64,000 nt of DNA, taken from Negativicutes bacterium. Its GTDB lineage: Bacteria; Bacillota_C; Negativicutes; Sporomusales_B; JARLHX01. The stretch is taken from contig JARLHX010000313.1 in assembly GCA_031292035.1 (NCBI GenBank), positions 14,229-78,228 of the forward strand, given 5' to 3'. A program made the position numbers and the translations under genes. The notes under the pieces were generated by a model that worked only from the letters and a program-made list of their open reading frames with translations, made no database searches and had not been told where the DNA came from. This document shows, piece after piece, positions 27,931-38,368 of the stretch (positions within the stretch are counted from its first letter, which is position 1; each line of letters begins with the position of its first letter).

Positions 27931-28080
27931 TTATGATTGATTTAAGTTATCTTGGGAAGATATTTGGGAAGATTCTGCTCCGATAAGCATTACTTGATCG
28001 AATATTAGCGTCATAATTTCTGTCATTTTTGTGGCAGCATCTTTGGATGCGTGCCAGGCTTTGTACACGGTATAATAGGG
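27931..28080 (-). pseudogene. Remnant of a tyrosine-recombinase (integrase) C-terminus
   Basis: About 48 codons on the minus strand before the stop read ...TVYKAWHASKDAATKMTEIM..., closely matching the end of phage/ICE integrases (pattern tYaHv..asK.aAa.kM.eI after the catalytic Tyr). The open frame runs only to 28149 and the rest of a 350-400-residue integrase is missing. Lying immediately beside selC, it marks an old integration event. The match is by pattern memory, not a search. Confidence 0.5.
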
Positions 28081-28125
28081 GAAAAGCCACTTCTGAAGCC
28101 AAAGGGTATTTCTCAGCAGTAGGCT

Positions 28126-28170
28126 AAATAAAACAACCTTACAATACATTGTCGTAAGGTTGTTTTATTT
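28126..28170. terminator. Strong hairpin at 28.15 kb
   Basis: Perfect 17-bp inverted repeat (AAATAAAACAACCTTAC and complement) with an 11-nt loop and T/A-rich flanks; it can act as a terminator on either strand. Confidence 0.7.
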
Positions 28171-28315
28171 CTGAGATATACACCACGATGAGAATATTTT
28201 TAGGCAGGCACTCAGGGTAGTAGGTACTGTAAAATATTTTGTGTCTTAAGGGTTACGTTGAGTCAAAGGATAGTAGAACTTGCTTGTCGACTACTTTCGA
28301 CTTTGGGTGGCTTTT

Positions 28316-29359
28316 TTAATAGAGATGCGAATTATCTGCGCAATATTCTACGTCTTCTAATATCCCTTTATAGTTGCCATGGATGAAATCGGTCAAGTAA
28401 TCGATTTCATAGGTGGCTATTTCGTTTAATTGATCCAATAGATTATCTGACAGATCCCAGTCGCCGACAAGCAAGTTGTTTGTCATTTGTTCTTCTTTGG
28501 TCACGCCTACTACTATGGAGGCCACTCGCTTATCGCGAAGAGGCCAAGCAATAGCCAGTTTCCAAGCTGGTTCTCCTACTAATTTCGCCATCGAAACAAG
28601 GGCTTCGGCAATCTTTTTGCCTCTTTCGCTCCAGAATCTTGGCAAATCAACATGGGTACGGTAGGAAAAACGGGATCCCTCCTGCGGTTTATCGAAACCC
28701 ACATATTTTCCTGACAACATTCCACCGGCGAGCGGGCTCCAGCATACAAGACCGATCCCCTCGTCGTGGCATGCCGGCAGTATTTCTCTTTCGATGTCTC
28801 TGTTAATTAGATTATACATATACTGCCCGCAAGAAAATTTTTCAAGATTCATTCGGGTGCTCACGGCATTGGCCTTAACAATTTGCCAACCAGGGAGATT
28901 GCTGCAGCCTAAGTATCGAACTTTCCCTAGGCGAACTAGATCGTCAAAGGCTCTCATTGTTTCTTCAAACGGAGTATGGGGGTCAGGTGAATGCATATAA
29001 AATAGATCAATATAATCTGTCTTTAAGTTCTTTAGACTACGATCGCAAGCTTCGATAATATTCTTTCTTGATAATCCTTTAGAATTTGGCGCAGGCCCTG
29101 TTCGGAAGAAACACTTTGTGGCAAGGATAATCTCATCGCGCTTTTTATCTTTTGTAGCTTCGCCGATGATGGATTCCGACAGCCCGCCACCATATATGTT
29201 GGCTGTATCGATAAAATTCCCGCCAGCGTCCAAAAATAAATCGATGATCCTAGAGGCCGATTTTGCGTCGTTTCCCCATTCTTTGAAGCCAAATGAAAGC
29301 GTTCCCAAACAGACTCTCGATACCAGAAGTCCCGATTTTCCTAAATATCTATATTTCAT
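28316..29359 (-). CDS. Aldo/keto reductase
   Basis: A 347-residue AKR: MKYRYLGKSGLLVSRVCLGTLSFG start, GNFIDTANIYGGGLSESIIGE with the catalytic Asp and Tyr, ILATKCFF with the catalytic Lys, and YIDLFYMHSPDPHTP. It reduces an aldehyde or ketone (often a sugar) with NAD(P)H. AAGGAGGTAACC precedes ATG 29359. It follows an ACS-family transporter gene by 35 bp, so it probably acts on the imported compound. Base composition is clearly more AT-rich than in the left part of the window. Confidence 0.92.
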   Translation of the reverse strand: MKYRYLGKSGLLVSRVCLGTLSFGFKEWGNDAKSASRIIDLFLDAGGNFIDTANIYGGGLSESIIGEATKDKKRDEIILATKCFFRTGPAPNSKGLSRKNIIEACDRSLKNLKTDYIDLFYMHSPDPHTPFEETMRAFDDLVRLGKVRYLGCSNLPGWQIVKANAVSTRMNLEKFSCGQYMYNLINRDIEREILPACHDEGIGLVCWSPLAGGMLSGKYVGFDKPQEGSRFSYRTHVDLPRFWSERGKKIAEALVSMAKLVGEPAWKLAIAWPLRDKRVASIVVGVTKEEQMTNNLLVGDWDLSDNLLDQLNEIATYEIDYLTDFIHGNYKGILEDVEYCADNSHLY

Positions 29360-29394
29360 ACTAGGTTACCTCCTTGCGATCATAGGCCCTGAGA

Positions 29395-30675
29395 TCAAGG
29401 CTGGTAATTGGCGGTTGTCGGCGGATTGCTTGCAGTGTCGCTGGTTCCGGTGTTGTATTTGCTGGTGACCAGCACAACGATGGCCCCGGCCAGTGAGAAC
29501 ACCGCCGCCCACCAGAAGGCGCGCCCCCAATCATTTGTGGAGGCGGCATGACCGGTGATGAGTGGCTGTATGATTGACGCAAACTGGCCGAAGCAATTCA
29601 TGAAACCGGTGATAAATCCGGCGTTTTGGCCGCCGTATTCAATCGGCAATGAAAACCCTACAGGCCATGTAAACGCTAATCCCACGAAGGCGGTGCAAAT
29701 ATACAATAGTGCTTGAGTGCTTGTTTGAACATTTTGGATCATCACGATAAAAGTTGCGCACCAAAGGTAGCCGGCGACCAGAATCATTCGCCGCCAGAAA
29801 ATGTTATGCTTTGTATTGTTTTTAACCCAGTCCACAATAAACCCGGCGACATTCATCATGACAAAGAGGACTGCCCAGGGTATGGTGCTGAAGATTGCCA
29901 TTTCTTCTATCGGCATGCCCCGGCCTGAGACGAAATACATAGGCAGCCACAACACTAGAAACGTAAAAACATAGCTGTTGCAAGCCGCTTGTGCGGACGC
30001 GCCCCATACTTCAAGTTTCCTTAGCGGCTTTTCAAAAATAGCTGACACAACTTTGTTCTCGGATGTCGCTCCTTGGTCTTTCTGGAGAAAAACATCGTCG
30101 GTCATCTTCGCTTTTTTTGTCACATACATCCAGTAAGCAGCGAAAACAAAGCTGATGACGGCACAGGCATAAAATACGCTGCGCCAACCGTAGTGGGTCA
30201 TCATATAAGCTGCGAAGGGAGTTGCTACTAACGGTCCTACGGCAATGGCCGAAAGATTTAAGGCCTGAATTCGGCCGACCATGCAGCGCGGCAGATGGCG
30301 GGCAATAAAGGATGCCTGTGCCGGCATAGTCGGCGCTTCTGCTATGCCTAAACCGGCACGCACCGCGATCAAAGCATAAAGATTGCTTGGCAGAGCGGAA
30401 AGTATACTTAATACACCCCAGCTACCTATTGAAATACCAAGAAACTTTCGTGGTCCGAATTTATCAGCGATCCAACCCACGGGCATCTGACATAAAAAGT
30501 AACCCCAAAAAAAAGCCGAAAATACATAACCCAGCGACTTGGCGTCCCATCCATACTCCTTAATCATCATAGGGGCGGCAACAGAGATATTAACGCGGTC
30601 CATGAAGCAGACTGTGGTGCTGATAAATATCCCAACCACCACTCCCCATGCTGCGAGGCCCTTGATTTTATCCAT
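29395..30675 (-). CDS. MFS transporter, anion:cation symporter (sugar-acid) type
   Basis: A 426-residue protein with 12 helices. Signature segments of the ACS family (ExuT, GudP, phthalate/hexuronate permeases) are FMDRVNISVAAPMMIKEYGW and GWIADKFGPRKFLGISIGSWG. It is only distantly similar to the other two MFS proteins here. First gene of a two-gene operon with the aldo/keto reductase; GGAGAGAGGAG precedes the ATG. Confidence 0.9.
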   Translation of the reverse strand: MDKIKGLAAWGVVVGIFISTTVCFMDRVNISVAAPMMIKEYGWDAKSLGYVFSAFFWGYFLCQMPVGWIADKFGPRKFLGISIGSWGVLSILSALPSNLYALIAVRAGLGIAEAPTMPAQASFIARHLPRCMVGRIQALNLSAIAVGPLVATPFAAYMMTHYGWRSVFYACAVISFVFAAYWMYVTKKAKMTDDVFLQKDQGATSENKVVSAIFEKPLRKLEVWGASAQAACNSYVFTFLVLWLPMYFVSGRGMPIEEMAIFSTIPWAVLFVMMNVAGFIVDWVKNNTKHNIFWRRMILVAGYLWCATFIVMIQNVQTSTQALLYICTAFVGLAFTWPVGFSLPIEYGGQNAGFITGFMNCFGQFASIIQPLITGHAASTNDWGRAFWWAAVFSLAGAIVVLVTSKYNTGTSDTASNPPTTANYQP

Positions 30676-31209
30676 GGAATAATCTCCTCTCTCCTATTAA
30701 GATTTGGCTCGCCTTCGTTTGAAAATTCATTTACGGGGTAATTGACCTTTTACAACTCCTTCCCAATCTTCCCTTTCCAATGCCGCTACTCTCCCTTCTT
30801 ACCTAAATGTTAGACCCCTATCGCTCAGCCGGTCGCAACATAGTGTTTCAACCTATCGATTCCATGCAATTACATAATATTGACCAAACAATCTAGTTCG
30901 TATGAACCGATAAAACTTGCATCATGAAGTTGAGGCTTTCCGAGTCAGCAACATCTTTCTCATCAAAACAGTACGGTATTTAATCAAATTTTTTTGTCAT
31001 CAACTCATCATGTCATCATATCACATTAGGCCTTCGGCATTGTTTGGCTAGTTCCTTCACTAAAACATCTTGATTAAAAATATTTTTTACTATAAATGAA
31101 ATATTAAATTATATTATGGAAATATGAGTAGTGAATTATAATAGGGGTTTAATCTAAATAATAATGATAATTGCTGTTGATTGTCAATACATAAACTGAT
31201 ATAATAAAA

Positions 31210-31234
31210 CAAATTTTCATATTATGAAAATTTG
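31210..31234. promoter_or_regulatory. Perfect inverted repeat, candidate operator
   Basis: CAAATTTTCATA-T-TATGAAAATTTG, 12-bp arms around a single base, about 535 bp upstream of the MFS/AKR operon. Its TTTCAT/ATGAAA halves recall KdgR-type (IclR family) sites. Confidence 0.5.
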
Positions 31235-31800
31235 TTTAGGGGCAATCAAAATATGTAGGGATCCTCAATACCGGTGGTCAACTTGGCGGCAGCGATTGGA
31301 ACGATATGTTTCTTTTCTTGGCGCTTTCCTCAAGATTGTGTTTAATAGTATTCGCAACCCTTAGTGAGGTGATCGCCGAGGCAGCGCCTGAAACAGCAGT
31401 ATAAGACTCGAACTCCGATAGGAACGTAAAGAATTAAAAGATCTCGAAGTGCCAGACAAGACTATTGTGAAAAGAAGATAATGTAAAATATTTGGGAAAT
31501 TTATAAAAAATGGCAGGAATTGCTTGTAATATAAAGAATTTTTTACAAATAAAGTGATAATATCACATTATCACTTTATCTCATTTGCTGGAAGTTTAAA
31601 TTGCAATGGGTACTCTTTCTGCTGATGGTCGATGGAAGGCCTTTAAGAAAAAAATAACACTTGCCGGCATTGTTTCGGCGATAATCTCCGGCAACATCAT
31701 CTTGAGAAGCTCTCCGAGCGACGTGGTGCCGACTAGCGGTATACACATGACAAGAATCATTGTTTTAGTAGCTGAAAAAAGAGCTGGCGCTAAGCATAAA

Positions 31801-31847
31801 AATGGAGTTTCCCCCTGTCCTGACACAGAAAAGGGGAAAACTCCATT
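31801..31847 (-). terminator. Intrinsic terminator of the GntR gene
   Basis: AATGGAGTTT(T)CCCC and its complement form a long stem, followed on the minus strand by TTTTATG. Confidence 0.75.
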
Positions 31848-31882
31848 CGCTCCATGAGTTATTCTCCGACAAAAAAGTCTTG

Positions 31883-32584
31883 CTAAAGTTGAAATAAATT
31901 ACGCAACTTCGCTTCTACGTTGTCCAAGTGCGTCCACATTGCCTGTCGAGCTTTATCTGCTTTGTGTTCGTCGATTAAGTCAAGTATTTTCTCGTGTTCC
32001 TTTATGATTACGAACCGAGGCCCAAATGTTTTAGAAAAGAATTGATGGCTGGAATTCAAAACCTCATAATAGTTCGGCTTGATTATCTCATTAAAAATTT
32101 TGATATAAACCGGATTTTGACAGGCGTTGATCAAAATGGTGTGAAACCGCGAATCTTCTTCGCTCGCGTATCCTCTAGTAGAAATTGCGTCAAACATATC
32201 CTGCAAAACTTCGCGTAAATTTTGTCTAGCTTCTTCGGTGCAACGTAAAGCGACCATGTAAGCGGCTTCGCTTTCCAGTCCTTTGCGCAATTCGAGCATG
32301 TTGAGGATTTGTCGTTTCCCGCCGGGGATATTAAGGTCTGCTGGATATTGCAAGCTTTCGCTGTTTTTCAAATAGATTCCGGACCCGTGTCTTACTTCCA
32401 GATAATCATTCGTTTGTAAAACGGTAAGAGCCTCTCTGATGACAGTCCTGCTGACACCAAACAAGTCACTTAACTGTTCTACGGAGTGGATTTTGTCGCC
32501 TGGGTTCAATCCGTCCGTTTTGACTATGCCCATTATTCCTGTTATTACATCTTCATACAGCTTTTTTCGTTTGATCTGATGCAC
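31883..32584 (-). CDS. GntR-family regulator, FadR/FCD type
   Basis: A 233-residue regulator: GntR winged helix (about residues 5-75, PGDKIHSVEQLSDLFGVSRTVIREALTVL...GSGIYL) and an all-helical FCD ligand domain with His residues (FHTILI, HEKILD, HLDNVEA) placed as in metal-binding FCD domains. FCD members usually sense sugar acids or other organic acids. GTG 32584 is chosen because AAAGGGAGA precedes it; an upstream in-frame GTG at 32629 lacks a site. It is a candidate controller of the adjacent transport genes. Confidence 0.88.
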   Translation of the reverse strand: MHQIKRKKLYEDVITGIMGIVKTDGLNPGDKIHSVEQLSDLFGVSRTVIREALTVLQTNDYLEVRHGSGIYLKNSESLQYPADLNIPGGKRQILNMLELRKGLESEAAYMVALRCTEEARQNLREVLQDMFDAISTRGYASEEDSRFHTILINACQNPVYIKIFNEIIKPNYYEVLNSSHQFFSKTFGPRFVIIKEHEKILDLIDEHKADKARQAMWTHLDNVEAKLRNLFQL

Positions 32585-32969
32585 ATAAATTCTCCCTTTG
32601 GCAAAGGATGAAGCAAGATTTTTTATCACAGAAGCATTTGTGATTATGTGAACTTATTATTACTAATAATCGTAACATTATTACAGAGATAGTGTCAATC
32701 GCTGTTCTGGAAGACAGCGCATCTAGCTAATCGGAAAAGGATGTTTATGGAGAAAACGGAGAAAGCGGATTTGCCGCAAAGACGCATGGGTGTGGTTAAC
32801 TAATCCAATTTTTTAAAAGGCGCTGTTCAAGTCCCGGCGATTTACCACAGAACCGTTTGGCAAAAGATTATTCGAAATTGATTAGTGTTGTTGCCAAGAT
32901 TCGACTTAATGCGGTCCTGGAAGATAACTGGATTAAACATATTCAGATTAAGTTGGGGAGGATACGAAA
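32585..32969. promoter_or_regulatory. Intergenic region between the GntR and chemoreceptor genes
   Basis: 385 bp. Contains the palindrome ATTATTACTAATAAT (32656-32670) in an AT-rich block upstream of the GntR gene, a candidate autoregulatory operator. I see no gene. Confidence 0.45.
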
Positions 32970-34928
32970 ATGAGTATCAAAAAGAAATTGATCATGATTA
33001 TGCTGCTTATTAGTTTTGTGCCGCTCGTTCTTTTGTCAGCAGTCTCCATTCGGTACCTGGGAAAGTCGTTGGAAGAGGAAACCATTACCCAATGCCGCCA
33101 ACTGGTCAACGAGGTCAAGTTGCAAACAGATGGCTATTTGGACTCCATTTTGATCACAATTAGAACGGTGGCTAAAAATCCGTCAGTGAAGGCGATGGAT
33201 ATGACGCAGGCAAAACCTTATCTGGTCGAAATCCAGAAGACAAGCCCGCCTGACGTCACCTTTACCATTGATGATGCCAAAGGCAATATGATTGCCCGCG
33301 GCGATAATGCGACGCTTGTTAATATAGCGGACCGCGAGTTTTTTAAATTTGCGATGACTGGAAATGATGCCATTTCTGAACCGATAGTCAGTAAAATATC
33401 GGGGAAACTGACGGTAAACACGGGAACGCCAATCCGGACCGGGGACTCGGGTGTGGTAGTGGGGGTTTCCCAGGGTTCATTCACGCTGGCCAAGATCAGT
33501 GAGTTTGTCGCACAATTATCCGCCAACGGCAATCTCGCCTATATCATTGACGCCAGTGGAAAGGTGCTGGCTCATCCTGATGAAAATGTAGTCAAAGAGC
33601 GCGTCGACATGAGCAAAATGAGTTTTGTGCAACGCGGCCTTGCGGAGAAGAAGAGTGGTTACTCTGTGGAAGACGGACCGTCCGGAAAAAAGTTGGTTAC
33701 TTATGCCTATGATTCCAGAACAGGCTGGATGATTTGCTTGGAAGTGCCTTATTCGGTGATAACCGATAAAACTCAAAAATTGACATTGATTCTTGGTGGA
33801 CTTACGATGGCGGTGTTGGTTATTGTGGGTTTCTTAGTCGTCGTCTTAGCCCGGCGATTCACCGCCCCGATCGTGAGCATGCAATGCCAAGCGGAACGGA
33901 TATCGCAAGGCGATCTGACCCAGAAGATAGACATTGCGTCAAAGGATGAAATCGGTCTGTTGGGTCGAGCTTTGGATGCAATGGTGGTCAATCTAAAGAA
34001 CTTGATTGGACAAGTGCAGCGCGATGCCGAGCAAGTGTCGGCATCCTCCGACCAACTGACGGCCAGTGCTGAGCAGTCGGCCCAGGCGGCAAACCAAGTG
34101 GCTGCTTCCATTACGACGGTGGCCCAAGGGGCGGACAAGCAACTTGGCGTGGTTCGCGATGCCGCCGCGGTTGTAGAAAAAATGTCGGAAAGCATTCGGC
34201 AAGTGGCGGCAAATGCCAATACTGTGTCAGAGCAGTCGGCTCGAACTGCTGAAACGGCGAAGGAAGGCGGCGAATCAATAGAGCGCGCCGTAAGGCAAAT
34301 GACTGGCTTGGAAAAAACGGTCAGCGCGTCTGCCCAGGTAGTAACCCGGTTGGGCGAACGGTCAAAAGAAATCGGGCAAATTATCGGCACCATTTCTGGA
34401 ATTGCCGGGCAGACCAATCTCTTGGCCCTGAATGCGGCCATCGAGGCGGCGAGGGCTGGCGAGCAGGGGAGGGGCTTTGCGGTAGTTGCGGAGGAAGTGC
34501 GTAAGCTGGCTGAGCAGTCGCAGGAAGCGGCGAAGCAAATAGAAAATCTAATTGGTCAAATTCAAAATGAAACCGGCAAAGCTGTGCAGGCGATGGACGA
34601 AGGCACGCGTGAAGTCAAGGCTGGTACAGGTGTAGTAAACGAGGCTGGGATAGCTTTTCAGCAAATCATTGGCATGGTGACGCAATTGTCGGATCAGGTT
34701 GGCGAGATTTCAACGGCGATTCAGCAATTGGCGAATGGCAGTCAGCAAATCGTAACATCGGTAGGGGAAATTGACAAGCTGACCAAGGCTGCGACCGGAG
34801 AAACCCAGACGGTTTCCGCAGCCACCGAGGAACAATCGGCCTCGATGGAAGAAATTGCTTCTTCTAGCCACAGTCTCGCCAAGATGGCGGAAAATTTACA
34901 ACGCGCTGTCGGCAAGTTCCGTAGCTAA
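32970..34928 (+). CDS. Methyl-accepting chemotaxis protein
   Basis: A 652-residue chemoreceptor: transmembrane helix about 8-28, a periplasmic double-Cache sensor (about 35-270, with [31 protein letters not shown] and [14 protein letters not shown]), a second helix about 272-296, a HAMP domain, and the signalling domain with the hairpin tip [51 protein letters not shown]. dCache domains bind small organic ligands directly. Its place inside the sugar-acid island suggests a ligand among the substrates (inference). GGGGAGGATACGAAA precedes the ATG. Confidence 0.95.
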   Translation: MSIKKKLIMIMLLISFVPLVLLSAVSIRYLGKSLEEETITQCRQLVNEVKLQTDGYLDSILITIRTVAKNPSVKAMDMTQAKPYLVEIQKTSPPDVTFTIDDAKGNMIARGDNATLVNIADREFFKFAMTGNDAISEPIVSKISGKLTVNTGTPIRTGDSGVVVGVSQGSFTLAKISEFVAQLSANGNLAYIIDASGKVLAHPDENVVKERVDMSKMSFVQRGLAEKKSGYSVEDGPSGKKLVTYAYDSRTGWMICLEVPYSVITDKTQKLTLILGGLTMAVLVIVGFLVVVLARRFTAPIVSMQCQAERISQGDLTQKIDIASKDEIGLLGRALDAMVVNLKNLIGQVQRDAEQVSASSDQLTASAEQSAQAANQVAASITTVAQGADKQLGVVRDAAAVVEKMSESIRQVAANANTVSEQSARTAETAKEGGESIERAVRQMTGLEKTVSASAQVVTRLGERSKEIGQIIGTISGIAGQTNLLALNAAIEAARAGEQGRGFAVVAEEVRKLAEQSQEAAKQIENLIGQIQNETGKAVQAMDEGTREVKAGTGVVNEAGIAFQQIIGMVTQLSDQVGEISTAIQQLANGSQQIVTSVGEIDKLTKAATGETQTVSAATEEQSASMEEIASSSHSLAKMAENLQRAVGKFRS

Positions 34929-35133
34929 AGGCAGACGAATAATGACTGCGGAGCGGTTGGTTCCGTTTAGCTGGGTAGTAACAAGTACGCCATTCCAATG
35001 GTTCAAGTTTAAAGAGATTATCCAAGTGGTGGATATCGCCGAGCTTCCGGGTACCGCAGTATAGAGAAAGTCTGGCCCTGAAAATCTGGAGTTGCAATTG
35101 GCGCTAATTAGATTCGTAAAGTCCTATTGTTTT

Positions 35134-35176
35134 CAAACCCGTGGTGTCGAATGAGACATCGCGGGTTTTGTTTTTC
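35134..35176 (+). terminator. Intrinsic terminator after the chemoreceptor gene
   Basis: AAACCCG...CGGGTTT stem-loop followed by TGTTTTT. Confidence 0.8.
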
Positions 35177-35647
35177 GCTAATTAACTTAAAATGATAGAT
35201 GGGCTTTAAATATAAAATGAAATAATATTTCAAAATATGAAAACGGAAAATAAACTAACAAAAGTAGCTTGATTTGCTGTTTTTTTAGGTATTTATTAGT
35301 AGGAGTTCTATTGACAACAATAAGAATCTAACATAAAATGAAAAATGATTTTAGAACAATGAAAACGATTTTTATATTGTGATAAAAATAATTGCCAATT
35401 TATATGCCATTATGGTTCAACTATTGAAACGAAAGGATGGTATTGAAATACAGCTGTTTCTACTATGTTGCAAGACTCGAAAGGGAGGAGCGATGGTGTA
35501 AAGAGTGCGGTCGCCGGGTGGCAACTGAAAGATCTAACCCTGCCTATGTGATGGAGAATAAAACGGAAGGAGAGATTTGGAGCATCCCCCCGAGAATGGT
35601 GAGCTGAGCGGACTGATGTCGTATTTGAGTCGCCGCGGAGCAGGATC
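35177..35647. promoter_or_regulatory. AT-rich intergenic region with a KdgR-like repeat
   Basis: Contains TGAAATAATATTTCA (35218-35232; 6-bp arms, 3-nt centre) and further ATGAAAA half-sites at 35236-35370. No intact gene; open frames in 35400-35650 are not recognisable. Confidence 0.45.
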
Positions 35648-35701
35648 TTGTTGACCCAAAACTTCGGCGCGAAAAATCTAGATCTCCACCATCGTGCTTC
35701 T

Positions 35702-35836
35702 GGATATCTCCATATTAATCCGCGCGGATACATACACGATACCCGCGTCACCCCTGATGGGGAATGGCAGGCGATATCCACTTGGACTCCGTCTCAGGCT
35801 AATGGCAATGACAGAGTAGCGGCCGGGTTTAAGTAG
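35702..35836 (+). pseudogene. Remnant of a secreted cupin gene (C-terminal end)
   Basis: The frame ending TAG at 35834-35836 reads GYLHINPRGYIHDTRV...NGNDRVAAG. This matches the end of each cupin repeat of the intact protein at 50.7 kb (GDLHFNPRGVIHATRV...GGNDRVF). The conserved His of the last cupin strand is present, but nothing upstream encodes the rest. The intact homologue also neighbours a close MFS paralogue, so this is one half of a broken MFS/cupin pair. Confidence 0.7.
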
Positions 35837-35984
35837 GAGGTCGACTTATGATCTGGATTAGAAAAGGCGCTGGAGACCGGAAGCCTTTGAAAAGTGAGAA
35901 TTGATAGACGTTAAAATGCAGGAGTATCTTGAACACAACATAATTGCTGGAGCGAGATGCTGCCTGAAGAATGGAGGGAGTTCA

Positions 35985-37292
35985 TTGCTGAATACGCCAG
36001 AAGTTTCCCAAGTATCCGCCGCGACGGTAACCCAGAAACCAACGAGGATCAGAGCCTGGGTTATTTTCATCACCTTTATTTCCATGTTGGTTGCCTATCT
36101 CGATAGGGTGAATGTTTCGATTATCATTGCCGATCCGAATTTCAAGGCGGAAATGGGAATCATGAACGATCCGTTTGCCCAGGGATTGCTTATGAGCTGT
36201 TTCCTTTGGGCCTATGGCGGAGGTATGTTTTTTCTTGGTCCGATCGGAGACGTACTGGGGCCGCGTAAAGCGACGATGATAGCCATTTTTTCCTGGGGTG
36301 TTTCCATCAGTCTGGGGGCCTTGTCTCGAACGATCAATGTATTGTATATGACCCGGTTTCTTCTTGGTCTGGGTGAAGCGCTCCATATGCCTATGCTTAG
36401 CAAGTACACTAAAAATTGGATACCGCCGAAAGAGCGTGGAACGGCCAATTCTGGCTGGAACGTCGGGTTTATGGTTGGTCCGGCGCTGGCGTTGCCTCTG
36501 TTCACCATGCTGGTCGGTGAATGGGGATGGCGACCGAGTTACTGGTTCTGCGTTGTTTGGGGGTTTGCTATTCTCCCGCTGATTTGGTGGGCGACTGACA
36601 AGCCTGAGCAGCACAAGGGCGTAAACAAAGCGGAACTAGACTATATTCTGGAGGGGCAGAAAGAAGAGGCTGCTCAGGCTCAGTTGGCATCAGGTACCTT
36701 CAGTCAAAACCTAGGCAAACTACTCACTAACTCAAATTATTTGCTTAACGTATTCACTTACTGGGGATCAACAATCATGTGGTGGGGATTCATGTCCTGG
36801 CTCCCGGCGTATTTGAAGGTAGCCAGAGGGTTTTCCTGGGCCCAGATGGGCTGGCTGTCGTCTTTGCCTTATATTCTGGGAGCCATTTCGACCATGGCAG
36901 TGGGGATTGTGGCGGATAAATACAGCCCCAACCGGCGGGCTCCCTTTTCGGCCATCGGGATGGCTGGCTGCGCCTTGTCTATTTATCTTGGCGCCACAAT
37001 TGAGGATAATCTGACCGCAGCTTATGCTATGGCGATGGCTATGTTCTTTATTGGGATGCATAATCCGACATCCTGGACCATCCTCCAGAAAATAGTACCG
37101 TCAAATCTTGTAGGAACGGCATCTGGAATTCACAATGGAACTTCGCAGTTTATCGGAGCGTTCGTTCCTGCTGTTGTCGGTTACCTGATCAGTACCACTG
37201 GCGGTAGTTACACGGCAGGATTGATGTGTTTGGTGGCGGCTGGTGCAATTGGTGCTTGCTGTGTTACTGTACTGGTTTTCAGGGAAATTTAA
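35985..37292 (+). CDS. MFS transporter, ACS family (paralogue of the one at 49.2 kb)
   Basis: A 435-residue, 12-helix permease with YLDRVNVSIIIADPNFKAEMGI and GPRKATMIAIFSWG. It is strikingly similar over its full length to the transporter at 49168-50469. The start is set at TTG 35985 because GGAGGGAGTTCA precedes it exactly as GGAGGGATACCA precedes the TTG start of the paralogue; the frame is open further upstream. Likely imports a sugar acid for the enzymes encoded downstream. Confidence 0.9.
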   Translation: MLNTPEVSQVSAATVTQKPTRIRAWVIFITFISMLVAYLDRVNVSIIIADPNFKAEMGIMNDPFAQGLLMSCFLWAYGGGMFFLGPIGDVLGPRKATMIAIFSWGVSISLGALSRTINVLYMTRFLLGLGEALHMPMLSKYTKNWIPPKERGTANSGWNVGFMVGPALALPLFTMLVGEWGWRPSYWFCVVWGFAILPLIWWATDKPEQHKGVNKAELDYILEGQKEEAAQAQLASGTFSQNLGKLLTNSNYLLNVFTYWGSTIMWWGFMSWLPAYLKVARGFSWAQMGWLSSLPYILGAISTMAVGIVADKYSPNRRAPFSAIGMAGCALSIYLGATIEDNLTAAYAMAMAMFFIGMHNPTSWTILQKIVPSNLVGTASGIHNGTSQFIGAFVPAVVGYLISTTGGSYTAGLMCLVAAGAIGACCVTVLVFREI

Positions 37293-37366
37293 CGACTGCA
37301 GTCTAAGGCGCTTGATTTTGCTGTGGCTGCGTCGATGGCAATCAAACACAGGAAGGAAAATACACG

Positions 37367-38368
37367 ATGAAGGCTATTCGCTATCTCGGAAAAGAAAAGA
37401 TCGGATTTGTCGACGTTCCGCCTCCGGAATTAAAAGCTGGGGAAGCGTTGATTGAAGTAAAATATGCTGGCATTTGTGGTAGTGATTTATTCATTTACTC
37501 AGGGACTCATCCCCGCGCTAAAGCGCCGCTGGTTATTGGGCATGAATTTTGTGGAGTGGTAATCGAGATTGCGGACGATGATCCGTCCGGGTTTAAGGTC
37601 GGGGATCGCGTAACTGCCAATCCCCATCTCGCGTGTGGTGAGTGCGACGCCTGTCTGGCGGGGCATCGGAATGTGTGCAGGCAGCTCAAGATAATTGGCA
37701 TAGATCTTGATGGAGCCTTTGCCGAATATGTAGCCATTGATACTTCCTACTTGATTAGGCTGCCGGAGGGGATCGCTTTTGATAAGGCTGCTTTGTCAGA
37801 ACCGCTTGCTGTTGCGGTGCATGCGGTAAGGGGTTCTGATATGAAGCTGGGTGACCGGGTGCTGGTATTGGGCGGAGGATCGATTGGCCTGCTTACGGCT
37901 TTTGCCGCTAAAGCGAACGGGGCGAGCGTCGTGGTTGTGGTGGAACCAAACGAATTTAGACGAAAGCTTGCAGCAGGATTCGGGTTTCAAATGATGAGCG
38001 ATCCGCAAGATTTTGCGCAGGGGTCCGGTGTCGAAACTGGTTTTGACGTTGTTTTCGAGGCTGCCGGTGTTCCGGCGACGATAGAAGCTGCTATCAAGTA
38101 TTGCCGAATCAAGGGGCAGGTGGTTATTATCGGCCTCTATAAATATGCGTCGCCGGTCGACTTGCGTCAGATCGCTTTTGCCGAATTGAAGCTTGCCGGT
38201 ACGCGGGCGAACACAAACACCGACTTCGTAGTGGCGGCCGACCTATTAAACAAGTATCCCGAGATCAGCGATATCGTCACCCATCGGCTGCCGTTCGAAG
38301 AGGCTCAGACCGGGTTCGACCTGTTGAGACAGGGCGGCGATGTCGTCAAGGTTTTGCTTCATCCGTAA
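37367..38368 (+). CDS. Zinc-dependent alcohol (polyol/sugar-acid) dehydrogenase
   Basis: A 333-residue medium-chain dehydrogenase. Catalytic zinc ligands: Cys in YAGICGSDLF, the GHEFCGVV histidine-glutamate and a later Glu in ALSEPLAVAVHAV. The structural zinc Cys cluster is CGECDACLAGHRNVC, and the NAD loop is VLGGGSIGLLTAF. It resembles threonine, galactitol-phosphate and L-idonate/gulonate-type dehydrogenases. Between a sugar-acid permease and kduD/kduI, oxidation of a sugar acid at a secondary alcohol is the likely job (inference). Confidence 0.9.
   Translation: MKAIRYLGKEKIGFVDVPPPELKAGEALIEVKYAGICGSDLFIYSGTHPRAKAPLVIGHEFCGVVIEIADDDPSGFKVGDRVTANPHLACGECDACLAGHRNVCRQLKIIGIDLDGAFAEYVAIDTSYLIRLPEGIAFDKAALSEPLAVAVHAVRGSDMKLGDRVLVLGGGSIGLLTAFAAKANGASVVVVVEPNEFRRKLAAGFGFQMMSDPQDFAQGSGVETGFDVVFEAAGVPATIEAAIKYCRIKGQVVIIGLYKYASPVDLRQIAFAELKLAGTRANTNTDFVVAADLLNKYPEISDIVTHRLPFEEAQTGFDLLRQGGDVVKVLLHP

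Larger units (their letters stand above)
30676..31882. other. 1.2-kb AT-rich stretch with decayed coding traces
   Basis: No intact gene is supported. It holds the promoter region of the MFS/AKR operon and the inverted repeat at 31210-31234. It also holds short open frames with coding-like composition (+ strand about 31258-31403; minus strand 31596-31826, hydrophobic with no recognised family). These are probably remnants of genes lost since the island arrived. Confidence 0.5.

Noticed and set aside
31596..31826. 76-codon hydrophobic minus-strand ORF as a real gene
   Set aside because: No ribosome site, no family resemblance, and it overlaps the GntR terminator; treated as a decayed trace.
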